NCBI RefSeq assembly: GCF_020216525.1
Contig: NZ_JAIWOY010000009.1
Span: 62,001 to 126,000, forward strand
Length of the DNA stretch: 64,000 bases
Reading direction: 5' to 3'
Source: Nocardioides nematodiphilus
GTDB lineage: Bacteria; Actinomycetota; Actinomycetes; Propionibacteriales; Nocardioidaceae
Made by a program: the position numbers and the translations under genes
Part shown: positions 1 to 8,479 of the stretch, one piece after another
Position numbering within the stretch: the stretch's first letter is position 1
Layout of the letters: each line of letters begins with the position of its first letter
The notes under the pieces: model-generated
Database searches by the model: none
What the model saw: the letters and a program-made list of their open reading frames with translations, nothing else
What the model was told of the DNA's origin: nothing

Positions 1-1035
1 CTGGATCGTCCACAGCAACGTCGACTTGCCGGCGCCGTTGCGACCCATCAGCGCGGTGATCGAGCCGGCGTGCAGGGCGAGGGAGACCCGGTCGAGCACG
101 GTCACAGAGCCACGGGCGACGGCGAGCTTGCGCACCGACAGGGCGGCTGTCGGTGTCTCGATACGCCCAGCGCTGCTGCTCGGCTGCGTCGCGACGGACG
201 AGCGAGGCGCGTCGGGAGTGACCGTCTCGAGGTCGAGCGCCCGGGCACGGCGCTTGGCGTCTCGTACGGTCAACGGCAGCGGATCCCAGCCCAAGGCGCG
301 GCCGAGCTCGACCAGGGGCGGCACGACCGGGGAGTCGGCGAGGACCTCGGCCGGATCACCGACGCGCAGGCCCCCGTCCCCGGTGAGGAGCGCGATCCGA
401 TCCGCGAACGGCACCACCCGCTCCAGGCGGTGCTCGGCGAGCAGGACGCTGACGCCGAGGTCGTGCACCAGCCGGGTGAGCGTCGCGAGGACGTCCTCGG
501 CCGCGGTCGGGTCGAGGGCGGAGGTGGGCTCGTCGAGGACGAGCAGGCGCGGGTGCATGGTGAGCACCGAGCCGATGGCGACCCGCTGCTGTTGCCCGCC
601 GGAGAGACTGCGAAGGTCGCGGTCGCGCAGCTCGGCGATCCCGAGCAGGTCGAGCGTCTCCTCGACCCGGCGACGCATCGTCGCCGGCGGGAGGCCGAGC
701 TGCTCCATGCCGTACGCGAGCTCCTCCTCCACCGTGTCCGTGACGAAGCCGGCGGCCGGGTCCTGGCCGACGTACCCGATCTCGGCGGCGCGCTCGCGCG
801 GCGGGCGATGCACGATCGAGGTGCCCTCGAGCAGCACGTCGCCAGCGAGGGTGCCGCCGCTGAAGCGGGGCACCAGGCCGCTGATCACGCCGAGGAGGGT
901 GGACTTGCCCGCGCCGGTCGGCCCGGAGACGACGACCAGCTCGCCCTCCTCGATCGCCAGGTCGACGCCGGCCAGGACGGGCCGCGGTCGCTCGGGGAGG
1001 GTGACGGTGATGCCGCGGAGCTCGAGGAGGTTCAT
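1..1035 (-). CDS. ECF transporter double ATPase (EcfA-type), 3' end cut by window edge
   Basis: ATP-hydrolysing subunit of an energy-coupling-factor vitamin importer, acting on the cytoplasmic face with EcfT. The visible 345 residues hold a full first ABC domain: Walker A GPTGAGKS near residue 38, signature LSGGQQQ near 143, Walker B LLVLDEPTSALD near 163 and a switch histidine in AEHRLE. After a linker a second ABC domain begins with Walker A GRNGAGKST near 332, and the gene then leaves the window, so it is a fused two-domain EcfA. The ATG overlaps the stop of the EcfT gene (ATGA), indicating translational coupling. The substrate is inferred as cobalamin from the riboswitch at the head of the operon. 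No S (substrate-binding) component is inside the window; it may lie just beyond the left edge. Confidence 0.9.
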   Translation of the reverse strand, partial: MNLLELRGITVTLPERPRPVLAGVDLAIEEGELVVVSGPTGAGKSTLLGVISGLVPRFSGGTLAGDVLLEGTSIVHRPPRERAAEIGYVGQDPAAGFVTDTVEEELAYGMEQLGLPPATMRRRVEETLDLLGIAELRDRDLRSLSGGQQQRVAIGSVLTMHPRLLVLDEPTSALDPTAAEDVLATLTRLVHDLGVSVLLAEHRLERVVPFADRIALLTGDGGLRVGDPAEVLADSPVVPPLVELGRALGWDPLPLTVRDAKRRARALDLETVTPDAPRSSVATQPSSSAGRIETPTAALSVRKLAVARGSVTVLDRVSLALHAGSITALMGRNGAGKSTLLWTIQ

Positions 1036-2192
1036 GCGGCGGCCTGCATCGTCCGGGGCTCTCGTTCGCTCGGCTGGGCTGCGTCGGTCAGGCGCGGGGC
1101 CGGGGCGATCACGGCCGGCAGCAGGCCGATCAGGATGCCGATCAGTGCGGTGAGGCTGATCTGCGGGGCAAGCCCGAGGTCCGGCCCGGCGATCGCGTAC
1201 TGGTTCTGCGCGACCCACGAGCCGACGCGGCCGAGGGCGACCGCGACCAGCGCGACCCCGGTCTCGGGCCAGCGCCACGGGTCGGGGCGGTAGACCGTCC
1301 GTCCGACGCGGCGACCCGCGGCCGCCATCCCGGCGACGCAGACCGTGACGCTGACCACGATCACCACGGCGCCACGGTTGATGCGCAGTCGCATGCCGGC
1401 GACCGCCGGATGCCAGGGCCCGCCGAGGAAGGTCTGGTCGAGCAGCGCGTACGCCCCGGCGCAGACGCCGAACAGACCGAGCATCATCAGCGCGCCGGTG
1501 ACCCGTCGCTCGCGTGGGGTGGCGGTGCCGGCGCGGCCGTACCCGCGCGTGTCCATGCCGGCGGCCAGGCTGAGGGAGCGCTCGAGGGCGTCCTCGAGCA
1601 CGGGGACCACGAAGCGGCGCAACCGGCCGCGACGGCCGGTCTCCCCCGCCCGCAGCCGCTGGGCGCGACGCACGCGCTGGGCGCTCTCGGCCAGCTGCGG
1701 CAGGACACTGATCGCCACGACCACGGCGGTGCCGACCTCGTAGAGCGCGCTCGGCATCGAGCGGAGCAGGCGCTTCGGGTTGGCCAGCGCGTTCGCGGCG
1801 CCGACCGCGATCACGATCGCGGCCAGCCGCAGGCCGTCGTAGAGCCCGGCCAGCAGCGACTCGCGCGTGACCGGGCCGAGCAGGGTGATCCCGAGGACCC
1901 AGTCGGGCAGCGGGATCTGCGGCAGCGTGAAGAGGACCGTGCCGCCGAAGCCGCCACCGAGCAGGATCCGGAACCCGACCCGGATCACCACGATCACCAC
2001 CCCGGCCGCGACGTAGAGGCGGAAGGTGCGCGCCCACGGCTGATCGGAGCGGCGCGCGCTCACCACGAGCGCAGCCACCCCGATCAGCAGCAGGAGCAGG
2101 TACGGGTTGGTGGTCTGCGACGCGTACGACGCCAGCCCGATCGCCCAGAGCCACCAGGCGATCGGGTGGAGGTCGCGTGCCAGTCGCGCCAT
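1032..2192 (-). CDS. ECF transporter transmembrane component EcfT (CbiQ family)
   Basis: Integral membrane coupling subunit of an ECF importer. The 386 residues contain several N-terminal hydrophobic segments, then the cytoplasmic coupling region with the family's two Arg-rich motifs: RRAQRLRAGE near residue 175 and MDTRGYGRAG near 213, the latter the A-R-G element that docks into the ATPases. About four further hydrophobic segments follow (residues 235-375), making this protein longer than the usual 260 or so residues of EcfT; the extra segments are not explained. It starts 10 bases after the stop of the upstream surface protein gene and overlaps the ATPase gene by 4 bases. Family assignment is firm, cobalamin specificity is inferred from the upstream riboswitch. 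Confidence 0.88.
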   Translation of the reverse strand: MARLARDLHPIAWWLWAIGLASYASQTTNPYLLLLLIGVAALVVSARRSDQPWARTFRLYVAAGVVIVVIRVGFRILLGGGFGGTVLFTLPQIPLPDWVLGITLLGPVTRESLLAGLYDGLRLAAIVIAVGAANALANPKRLLRSMPSALYEVGTAVVVAISVLPQLAESAQRVRRAQRLRAGETGRRGRLRRFVVPVLEDALERSLSLAAGMDTRGYGRAGTATPRERRVTGALMMLGLFGVCAGAYALLDQTFLGGPWHPAVAGMRLRINRGAVVIVVSVTVCVAGMAAAGRRVGRTVYRPDPWRWPETGVALVAVALGRVGSWVAQNQYAIAGPDLGLAPQISLTALIGILIGLLPAVIAPAPRLTDAAQPSEREPRTMQAAA

Positions 2193-2202
2193 GTCGTACG
2201 GG

Positions 2203-3093
2203 TCAGACCTTCCGGCGCCGGGCCAGCGCGATGCCGCCGGCCACGACCGCGAGGACTGCGATGACGGCGGGCGGGACCCACCCGGGCAGGCCGCCGGTGT
2301 CAGCGGCCTCGGTCGAGGTCACGGGCGTGATGTCACCGGTCCCCGGGGTCGCTCCGCCGGACGACGTCGCGGCCTGGGCAGATGCCGACGCGCTCGGCGA
2401 TGCAGCCGGTGCGCTGGCGGAGGCACTGGTGGAGGCACTGGCGGAGGCGCTCGACGTGGCAGCCGACGAGGCCGAGGCCGTCGTGCTCGTCGCAGTGCTC
2501 ACCGCGTTCGCAGAGGCGGAGGGCGCAGGGGCCGCCTTCGGGGCTGGCTTCGTCGCCTTCGTGCTCCTGGTGCCCGACTTCGCCGGGGCCGATGCCGTCT
2601 TCGCGCTCGGGGTCGGGCTGGGCTGCGTCACCCGGACGGGCTGCGGAGCGGTGCCGGGCTGCTTGCGGGTGTTGGAGGACTGCCAGACGAAAGCGACGCT
2701 GTCCCCAGCGCGGACCGGCTGGGTGTAGACGCCCTGGCTTGCGTAGGCCCAGGCGCCGCCCTGCTTGGAGATGAAGAGTCCCCAGTACGCATCCGTCGCC
2801 ATGCACGGGGAGCCCGGGGCCGGCATGCTCTGCACGCGGCAGACGAAACCGGGGTTGTTGGGGTCGTTGGTCAGGGTGACTCCGGCGCTGTCGAACGCGG
2901 CGGCCGCATCGGAGCCGCTCCCACACCCGGTGCCGACCCCGCCGCCGAGAGCGCCGAAGTCGACGACGACGCCGACCCCGGAGCTCGAGCAGTAGGCGGC
3001 CTGCGCGGCCGGGCCGAACGGAACGGACAGGCCGATGGCGGCGGTGGCCAGGAGGACCGCCGCCGCCATCAGGCCGGCACAACGCTGGATCAA
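2203..3093 (-). CDS. membrane-anchored protein with transcobalamin beta-like (DUF4430-like) domain
   Basis: A 296-residue exported protein. An N-terminal signal peptide ends near AQA (residue 31). A compact domain of about 120 residues follows with four or more cysteines and a stretch reading YWGLFISKQGGAWAYASQG then V-RAGDSVAFVWQ. This resembles the C-terminal beta domain of intrinsic factor and transcobalamin (DUF4430 family), where a YWxxxxNG segment and a GD-V-W-strand contact cobalamin. A low-complexity Ser/Ala/Pro/Thr linker (about 160-260) and a C-terminal hydrophobic helix followed by RRRK anchor it outside the cell. The TTG start overlaps the previous stop (TTGA); an ATG eight codons downstream is an alternative. 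Domain match is by eye only. Confidence 0.65.
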   Translation of the reverse strand: MIQRCAGLMAAAVLLATAAIGLSVPFGPAAQAAYCSSSGVGVVVDFGALGGGVGTGCGSGSDAAAAFDSAGVTLTNDPNNPGFVCRVQSMPAPGSPCMATDAYWGLFISKQGGAWAYASQGVYTQPVRAGDSVAFVWQSSNTRKQPGTAPQPVRVTQPSPTPSAKTASAPAKSGTRSTKATKPAPKAAPAPSASANAVSTATSTTASASSAATSSASASASTSASASAPAASPSASASAQAATSSGGATPGTGDITPVTSTEAADTGGLPGWVPPAVIAVLAVVAGGIALARRRKV

Positions 3094-4757
3094 CGGACGA
3101 CCTTGAGCGCGGTCGCGCCGGTGCGATCGGCGAAGGCGCCGGTGGCGACGAGCTTCTTCTTGCCCGGTGCGTTCCGCTTCGCGACCCGGCCCTTGAACAC
3201 GGCGGTTCCGTTGGCGTTCGCGGTGGCCTTGCCGAGCTTCGCCTTGGCGAGCTTGAGGGTCACCTTCTCCCCCGCCCAGAGGCCCTTGATCCGGACCGTG
3301 ATCCGCTGGCCGCGGTGAGCCTTCTTCGGGGCGGCGACCTTGAGGGTCGTGGCGGTGTCGATCTTCAGCGCGGCGGTCGCCGTGGTGCCCGAGGCGGTCG
3401 ACGCCGTCACGGAGGCCGCGGCGCCCTTGGCCGGAGCCGTGACCGTGAAGGAGGTCGTGCCCGGGGCCAGGAGGCGGGCAGCACCGGCGCCGGTGACGCA
3501 GACGCGCTCACCGGCCGCGACGCCGGCGAGGCTGAGCGTCGCCTTGGCGCCGGGCTTCACCGCGGCAGGCGTCTGGCTGATCTTGAGGGCCGTCGCGGCC
3601 GGCAGGGCGGTGAGCGCACCGAGGCTCTGCGAGGTGACCGAGAGCGCCGAGCCCAGCTTCTGGCCGGTGCCGATGCCTGAGGCCAACGCGGCGTCGTAGT
3701 TGTCGCTCGCGTAGAGGACGGCGCCGCGGTCCGCAGCGAGGCCACTCGCGCAGCCGGCGATCGGGGCGATCTGCAGCGAGCGCAGCAGCGCCACGGTCGG
3801 CGCTGCCGCGGAGGCGTGGCCGCTGACGAGGAGAGCGCGCGCAGCGAGACCGGCGGAGTTGGTGCTGGTGTAGTCGCCGTAGCTCGACGGCTCGCTGTAG
3901 CTGCCGTCAGCCTTCTGATGCGTCGACAGCCAGGTCGCCGCCTTGCCGATCGCGGTGGTGACGGCGGTGCTCGGCGTCGCGAGGGTGCTGAGCGCGATCA
4001 CCGCGCTGGCGGTGGCGTCGGGGCTGGACGCGGTCTGCTCGGTGCTCCCCGTCGCACCGACGCAGTCCTGGGTCGCGGCGTCCACCGCGTCGAACTTCGA
4101 CCGGAAGCCACCGTCGGCGCACTGCTGGTGGAGGAGATAGCCCAGCGCATCACCGAGCGAAGCTGAACCGGTCGCACCGAGAGCCTCCACGGCCCAGGAC
4201 TGGGCGTCCGTGCCGGTCCACTCGCTGAACGTCTGGTCGAGGAGACGGCCCTTCGCGGCAGGCGCGGAGGTCGTCGGCGTCACCGTGGTCGTGGGCGTGT
4301 AGTCCGGCCCCGGGCCGTAGGTGGTAGTGGCGACCTGCACGGTCTCGCCGCCCTGCGCGATGTGCGCCTCGAGGTCGCTGGTGAGCTGCGCGTTCGCCGC
4401 GCCACCCAGCGTGGAGGCCCAGGCACCCTCGGCCGTCTCCTGCGCGGAGCGGTGGTCGTCACCGAGCGCGGCCGCCGCGGCGGTCGTGATCGACCCCGCG
4501 ACCGTCGAAAGCTCCGGCGAGCCGACCTCGGAGAGGCCCTTGGCGAAGTCGGCGGTGGCGCTGATGCTGGGCGTCGTGCCGTCGAAGCCCGGCAGAAGGC
4601 CGGTCTGGCCCAGGTTGCCGTGGAGCCAGGAGATCGCATCCCTCAGACCGGCCGGCTGAGCCGTCGCGGCCTGGGCCGTACCGGCCGGGAGGGTGAGGGC
4701 GCCGGCGGCGAGAGCCGCGGCGGCGAGGGCGCTGGTGCGCCGGAGCAGGGTGTTCAT
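3090..4757 (-). CDS. secreted alpha/alpha-barrel (squalene cyclase/prenyltransferase-like) protein, putative cobalamin-binding
   Basis: A 555-residue secreted protein, first gene of the B12-riboswitch operon. The signal peptide ends near AQA (residue 33). Residues 35-370 carry prenyltransferase/squalene cyclase-type repeats, best seen in QQCADGGFRS and QKADGSYSEP, each preceded by hydrophobic helices with Trp-Leu. The same alpha6/alpha6 barrel forms the cobalamin-binding alpha domain of intrinsic factor and transcobalamin. The C-terminal part (about 375-555) looks like two Ig-like beta modules rich in Ala, Thr and Lys, without a membrane anchor. The ATG at 4757 has an AAGGA ribosome site; an upstream in-frame ATG at 4841 lies within the leader RNA and is rejected. 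Cobalamin capture is inferred from riboswitch, fold and neighbours. Confidence 0.68.
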   Translation of the reverse strand: MNTLLRRTSALAAAALAAGALTLPAGTAQAATAQPAGLRDAISWLHGNLGQTGLLPGFDGTTPSISATADFAKGLSEVGSPELSTVAGSITTAAAAALGDDHRSAQETAEGAWASTLGGAANAQLTSDLEAHIAQGGETVQVATTTYGPGPDYTPTTTVTPTTSAPAAKGRLLDQTFSEWTGTDAQSWAVEALGATGSASLGDALGYLLHQQCADGGFRSKFDAVDAATQDCVGATGSTEQTASSPDATASAVIALSTLATPSTAVTTAIGKAATWLSTHQKADGSYSEPSSYGDYTSTNSAGLAARALLVSGHASAAAPTVALLRSLQIAPIAGCASGLAADRGAVLYASDNYDAALASGIGTGQKLGSALSVTSQSLGALTALPAATALKISQTPAAVKPGAKATLSLAGVAAGERVCVTGAGAARLLAPGTTSFTVTAPAKGAAASVTASTASGTTATAALKIDTATTLKVAAPKKAHRGQRITVRIKGLWAGEKVTLKLAKAKLGKATANANGTAVFKGRVAKRNAPGKKKLVATGAFADRTGATALKVVR

Positions 4758-4758
4758 G

Positions 4759-4789
4759 GGTCCTTCCCGCTGCGTGCGGCGGGTGGACC
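4759..4789 (-). promoter_or_regulatory. hairpin sequestering the ribosome-binding site of the B12 operon
   Basis: Directly before the ATG at 4757 the leader can fold as GGTCC, A, CCCGC, an 8-base loop, GCGGG, AA, GGACC. The 3' arm contains the AAGGA ribosome site, so folding would block translation. It lies downstream of the cobalamin aptamer and is the likely expression platform. Pairing is seen in the sequence; function is inferred. Confidence 0.55.
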
Positions 4790-4794
4790 GGTCC

Positions 4795-4950
4795 TCAGAC
4801 GTGGTCGACCCGCTGCGTAACCTCGGCAGCGATGTGGTCAAGACGCTCCGTGGCAGGTGCTCCGGCTTCCCTCAGGGGGTCACGGTTGCGGGTCAGCGCC
4901 GGAGTCTCACCGGCTTCCCCCGCTACGGGCGCATATGGAATTTGAGTACG
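4795..4950 (-). promoter_or_regulatory. cobalamin riboswitch
   Basis: Read on the minus strand, the leader contains the conserved B12-box core: GGGGAAGCCGGTGAGACTCC then GGCGCTGACCCGCAACCGTGA (about 4881-4921), followed by GGAAGCCGGAGCACCTGCCA and CGGAG near 4845-4870. These are hallmarks of the AdoCbl/MeCbl riboswitch class. It sits about 90 bases upstream of the start codon at 4757. Known members shut off B12 uptake or synthesis genes when cobalamin is bound, which assigns the downstream operon to B12 import. Outer limits are approximate. Confidence 0.92.
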
Positions 4951-4978
4951 GCGCAGCCTAACCCGTGCCCGCAGAGGA

Positions 4979-5021
4979 ACGACCGCCGCGACCATGGGGA
5001 ATCCCACAGTGCGGCGGTCGT
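4979..5021 (-). terminator. strong hairpin downstream of gatB
   Basis: A perfect 11-bp stem (ACGACCGCCGC with GCGGCGGTCGT) encloses a smaller TGGG/CCCA hairpin. It lies about 55 bases past the gatB stop and before the B12 operon promoter region, so it probably ends the gatCAB transcript. No clear U-run follows. A smaller 6-bp hairpin (5056-5070) lies nearer the stop. Confidence 0.6.
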
Positions 5022-5074
5022 GACCGTCAGAGTCGGTACGTCAGCTGAGCTTCTGCCGCGCTACGCGCGGCGGC

Positions 5075-6568
5075 TCAACTCAGCCGTTCGACGATCAGCT
5101 GCTGCACCCGAGCGGCGTCGGCCTGGCCACGGGTGGCCTTCATGACCGCGCCGACGATGGCGCCGGCGGCCTTCACGTTCCCGCCGCGGATCTTCTCGGC
5201 GATGTCGGGCTGCGCGGCGAGCGCGTCCTCGATGGCGGCCAGCAGGGGGCCGTCGTCGGAGACGAGCGCGAGACCGCGCTTCTCGATGATCTCGGCCGGT
5301 GTGCCCTCGCCGGCGAAGAGGCCGTCGAAGACCTGGCGCGCCAGCTTGTCGTTGAGGGTGCCCGCGTCGATGAGCTTCTGGACCTCGGCGACCTGGGCCG
5401 GCGAGACGCCCGCATCGACCAGGTCCACACCGGCCTCGTTGGCCCGGCGGGAGATCTCCGAGAGCCACCACTTGCGGGCGGCCTGCGGAGCAGCGCCGGC
5501 AGCGACGGTCTCCTCGATCAGGTCGATCGCGTCGGCGTTGATGGCGTCGCGCATCTCGAGATCGGTGAAGCCCCAGTCGGCCTGAAGGCGGACCCGGCGC
5601 TCGGCCGGCGGCTCGGGCAGGGTAGCCCGCAGCTCCTCGACCCACTCGCGCGACGGCGCGACCGGCACCAGGTCGGGCTCCGGGAAGTAGCGGTAGTCCT
5701 CGGCGTCGGACTTCTCGCGGCCCGACGAGGTGGTGCCGTCGGACTCGTGGAAGTGGCGCGTCTCCTGCAGCACGGAGCCGCCGGAGAGCAGGATGCCGGC
5801 GTGCCGCGACATCTCGTAGCGCACCGCGCGCTCCACCGAGCGCAGGGAGTTGACGTTCTTCGTCTCCGAGCGGGTGCCGAGCTTGTCCGAGCCCTTCGGG
5901 GCCAGCGACAGGTTCACGTCGCAGCGCATCGAGCCCTGGTCCATCCGGACGTCGGAGACGCCCAGGGCCTTGACCAGGTCGCGCAGCGCGGAGACGTACG
6001 CCTTGGCCACCAGCGGCGCCTTCGCGCCCGTGTTCAGGATCGGCTTGGTGACGATCTCGATCAGCGGGATGCCCGCGCGGTTGTAGTCGATCAGCGAGTA
6101 GTCGGCGCCCTGGATGCGACCCGTGGAGCCACCCACGTGGGTGGCCTTGCCGGTGTCCTCCTCCATGTGCGCGCGCTCGATCTCGATGCGGAAGGTCTCA
6201 CCCTCCACCTCGACGTCGAGGTAGCCCTCGAAGGCGATCGGCTCGTCGTACTGGCTGGTCTGGAAGTTCTTCGGCATGTCCGGGTAGAAGTAGTTCTTCC
6301 GCGCGAAGCGGCACCACTCCGCGATCTCGCAGTTGAGCGCGAGACCGATCCGGATGGCCGACTCGACCGCCTTGGCGTTGACCGCCGGCATGGCGCCGGG
6401 CAGGCCGAGGCAGGTCGGGCAGACGTTCGTGTTGGGCGCACCGCCGAAGACGGCCGGGCAGCCGCAGAACATCTTGGTGTTCGTGTTGAGCTCGACGTGG
6501 ACCTCGAGGCCCATGGCCGGGTCGAACTTCTCCAGGACCTCGTCGAAGTCGATGAGCGTCTCCGTCAT
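5075..6568 (-). CDS. gatB: aspartyl/glutamyl-tRNA amidotransferase subunit B
   Basis: Kinase subunit of GatCAB, which converts Glu-tRNA(Gln) or Asp-tRNA(Asn) to the correctly charged form using ammonia from GatA. The 497 residues match the usual length: start [21 protein letters not shown], metal-binding cysteine cluster CGCP...CPTC (about residues 32-50), the conserved [17 protein letters not shown] segment, an RSETKN-NS motif, and a C-terminal helical YqeY-like tRNA-binding tail. The ATG is 1 base after the gatA stop, so it is the last gene of gatC-gatA-gatB. An in-frame extension to 6829 runs through gatA and is not real. Confidence 0.97.
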   Translation of the reverse strand: MTETLIDFDEVLEKFDPAMGLEVHVELNTNTKMFCGCPAVFGGAPNTNVCPTCLGLPGAMPAVNAKAVESAIRIGLALNCEIAEWCRFARKNYFYPDMPKNFQTSQYDEPIAFEGYLDVEVEGETFRIEIERAHMEEDTGKATHVGGSTGRIQGADYSLIDYNRAGIPLIEIVTKPILNTGAKAPLVAKAYVSALRDLVKALGVSDVRMDQGSMRCDVNLSLAPKGSDKLGTRSETKNVNSLRSVERAVRYEMSRHAGILLSGGSVLQETRHFHESDGTTSSGREKSDAEDYRYFPEPDLVPVAPSREWVEELRATLPEPPAERRVRLQADWGFTDLEMRDAINADAIDLIEETVAAGAAPQAARKWWLSEISRRANEAGVDLVDAGVSPAQVAEVQKLIDAGTLNDKLARQVFDGLFAGEGTPAEIIEKRGLALVSDDGPLLAAIEDALAAQPDIAEKIRGGNVKAAGAIVGAVMKATRGQADAARVQQLIVERLS

Positions 6569-6569
6569 G

Positions 6570-8081
6570 TCAGTTCGCTCCCTTCGGGGCGTACGCGGCC
6601 GGGGTGATCTGGCCGCCCCACTGCTCGAACAGGGCCGACTCGAGCGCGGCACCCACGCGGTAGAGGCGGGCGTCCTCGAGCACGGGCGCGAGGAACTGGA
6701 TGCCGGTCGGCAGACCGTCGGCGGACGAGAGGCCCGAGGGGATCGAGATGCCCGGGACGCCGGCGAGGTTCGCCGGGATGGTGGCGAGGTCCTGCAGGTA
6801 CATCGCCAGCGGGTCGTCGGCCTTCTCACCGATCGGCCACGCGGTGGACGGCGCGGTCGGGCTGACCAGCACGTCGACCTGCTCGAAGGCCTTCTTGAAG
6901 TCCTCGATGATCAGGGTCCGGATCTTCTGGGCCTGGCCGTAGAAGGCGTCGTAGTAGCCGCTCGAGAGGGCGTACGTGCCGATGATGATGCGGCGCTTGA
7001 CCTCGTCGCCGAAGCCGGCGTCGCGGGAGACCTTCATGACCTCCTCGGCGCTCGGGCTGCCCTCGGGCGTGACTCGGCGGCCGTACCGCATGGCGTCGAA
7101 CTTGGCGAGGTTGGAGGAGCACTCCGCCGGGAGGATCAGGTAATAGGCCGCCATCGCGTGCACGAAGCTCGGGAGGCTGACCTCGACGACGTCGGCGCCC
7201 ATCTCCTTGAGCAGGGCGACCGACTCGTCGAAGCGCTCCACGACGTCGGCGTTCCACGCATCGCCCTGGAGCTCCTTGACGATGCCCACCCGGAGTCCGT
7301 TGAGGTCACGGGCGGCACCGGCACGGGCTGCGTCGGCCAGGCCGGTGACGGCGTTGGGGACCGAGGTGGAGTCGCGCGGGTCGTGGCCGCCGATCAGCTC
7401 GTGCAGCAGCGCCGAGTCGAGGACCGTACGGGTGCAGGGACCGAGCTGGTCGAGCGAGTTGGCCAGCGCGATCACGCCGTAGCGCGAGACCGAGCCGTAG
7501 GTCGGCTTCACGCCGACGGTGCCGGTCATGGCGCCGGGCTGGCGGATCGAGCCGCCGGTGTCGGACCCGATCGCGAGCGGGGCCTGGAAGGCTCCGACCG
7601 CGGCCGCGGAGCCGCCACCGGAGCCGCCGGGGATCCGGTCGTGGTCCCACGGGTTGCGGGTCGGGCCGTACGCGCTGTTCTCGGTGCTGGACCCCATGGC
7701 GAACTCATCCATGTTGGTCTTGCCGAGGATCGGCAGGCCGGCGGCCTTGATCTTCGCGGTGACGGTGCCGTCGTACGGCGGGATCCAGCCCTCGAGGATG
7801 CGGGAGCCCGCGGTGGTGGGCAGACCCTCGGTGGTGAGGACGTCCTTGATCGCGATCGGGACTCCGTCGAGCTCGTGCAGCGGGTTGCCCGCCTTGCGAC
7901 GCTCGTCGGAGGCGCGGGCCTGGGCGAGCGCGCCCTCGGCGTCGACGTGCAGGAAGGCGTGCAGCTCGCCATCCGTGGCGGCGATCTGGTCGAGGTGCGC
8001 CTGGGTCAGCTCGACCGAGGTGACCTCACCGGAGGCGAGTGCCGCGGCCTGCTCGGCGGCGGTCCTGTGGATCCAGCTCAC
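6570..8081 (-). CDS. gatA: aspartyl/glutamyl-tRNA amidotransferase subunit A
   Basis: Glutaminase subunit of GatCAB, amidase-signature family. The 503-residue protein shows the Ser-cisSer-Lys triad at the canonical spacing: Lys79 in [10 protein letters not shown], Ser154 in [10 protein letters not shown] and Ser178 in [11 protein letters not shown]. The long conserved [13 protein letters not shown] block follows, and the C-terminus has the actinobacterial GAALE segment. It uses a GTG start that overlaps the gatC stop (GTGA), so translation is probably coupled. It supplies ammonia through a channel to GatB. Confidence 0.97.
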   Translation of the reverse strand: MSWIHRTAAEQAAALASGEVTSVELTQAHLDQIAATDGELHAFLHVDAEGALAQARASDERRKAGNPLHELDGVPIAIKDVLTTEGLPTTAGSRILEGWIPPYDGTVTAKIKAAGLPILGKTNMDEFAMGSSTENSAYGPTRNPWDHDRIPGGSGGGSAAAVGAFQAPLAIGSDTGGSIRQPGAMTGTVGVKPTYGSVSRYGVIALANSLDQLGPCTRTVLDSALLHELIGGHDPRDSTSVPNAVTGLADAARAGAARDLNGLRVGIVKELQGDAWNADVVERFDESVALLKEMGADVVEVSLPSFVHAMAAYYLILPAECSSNLAKFDAMRYGRRVTPEGSPSAEEVMKVSRDAGFGDEVKRRIIIGTYALSSGYYDAFYGQAQKIRTLIIEDFKKAFEQVDVLVSPTAPSTAWPIGEKADDPLAMYLQDLATIPANLAGVPGISIPSGLSSADGLPTGIQFLAPVLEDARLYRVGAALESALFEQWGGQITPAAYAPKGAN

Positions 8082-8377
8082 TGCTCGTCCCCCAGGATCC
8101 TCGGCACGGAGAACTTGTCGTCCTCCTGCGCCGGCGCGGCGGCGAGCGCCTGCTGCGGCGTCAGGCCCGGCACGACGACGTCCTCACGGAAGACGTTGGT
8201 CATCGGGATGGGATGGGACGTCGCGGGCACATCGGGGCCGGCCACGCCCTGGATCGAGGCGACCGACTCGAGGATCACGTTGAGCTGTGGAGCGAGGTGC
8301 TCCAGCTCGGCGTCGCTCAGGTCGATCCGGGCGAGGTCGGCCAGATGGCGCACCTCGTCACGGGAGAGTTCAGGCAT
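8078..8377 (-). CDS. gatC: aspartyl/glutamyl-tRNA amidotransferase subunit C
   Basis: Small structural subunit (99 residues) that wraps GatA and GatB. Start [21 protein letters not shown] is the family's N-terminus and the C-terminal part has the conserved R-D-V motif ([11 protein letters not shown]) ahead of PRIL. The upstream in-frame ATG at 8425 would add 16 unrelated residues. No Shine-Dalgarno is visible, and TAGACT (8385-8390) lies 7 bases before the ATG, fitting a -10 element of a leaderless transcript. First gene of gatCAB. Confidence 0.95.
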   Translation of the reverse strand: MPELSRDEVRHLADLARIDLSDAELEHLAPQLNVILESVASIQGVAGPDVPATSHPIPMTNVFREDVVVPGLTPQQALAAAPAQEDDKFSVPRILGDEQ

Positions 8378-8441
8378 AGCGCTGAGTCTAGTGGGCCGGA
8401 TCTGCGCGCCGATGCCGCCCGTCACCCACCTCCGTGGATAT

Positions 8442-8462
8442 AGTCATGTTACTTACTTGACT
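8442..8462. promoter_or_regulatory. imperfect 21-bp palindrome upstream of the flavoprotein-TPR gene
   Basis: AGTCA and TGACT flank an AT-rich 11-base centre with partial symmetry (TA matched inside each arm). It lies 18 bases before the ATG of the gene at 8480 in the shared region with gatC. Dyad and AT content suggest a MarR- or TetR-type operator or an overlapping promoter; no regulator is adjacent. Confidence 0.35.
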
Positions 8463-8479
8463 TAATCGGAGGGGTGGCC

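Noticed and set aside
1032..3093. Cobalt/nickel (CbiMNQO) transporter identity
   Set aside because: CbiQ-type permease alone would allow it, but no CbiM/CbiN-like gene is visible, and the secreted barrel and beta-domain proteins fit cobalamin better than metal ions; cobalt cannot be fully excluded because some cobalt transporters also have B12 riboswitches.
6333..8465. Plus-strand open frame of about 710 codons
   Set aside because: Antisense to gatB and gatA, which have intact catalytic residues.
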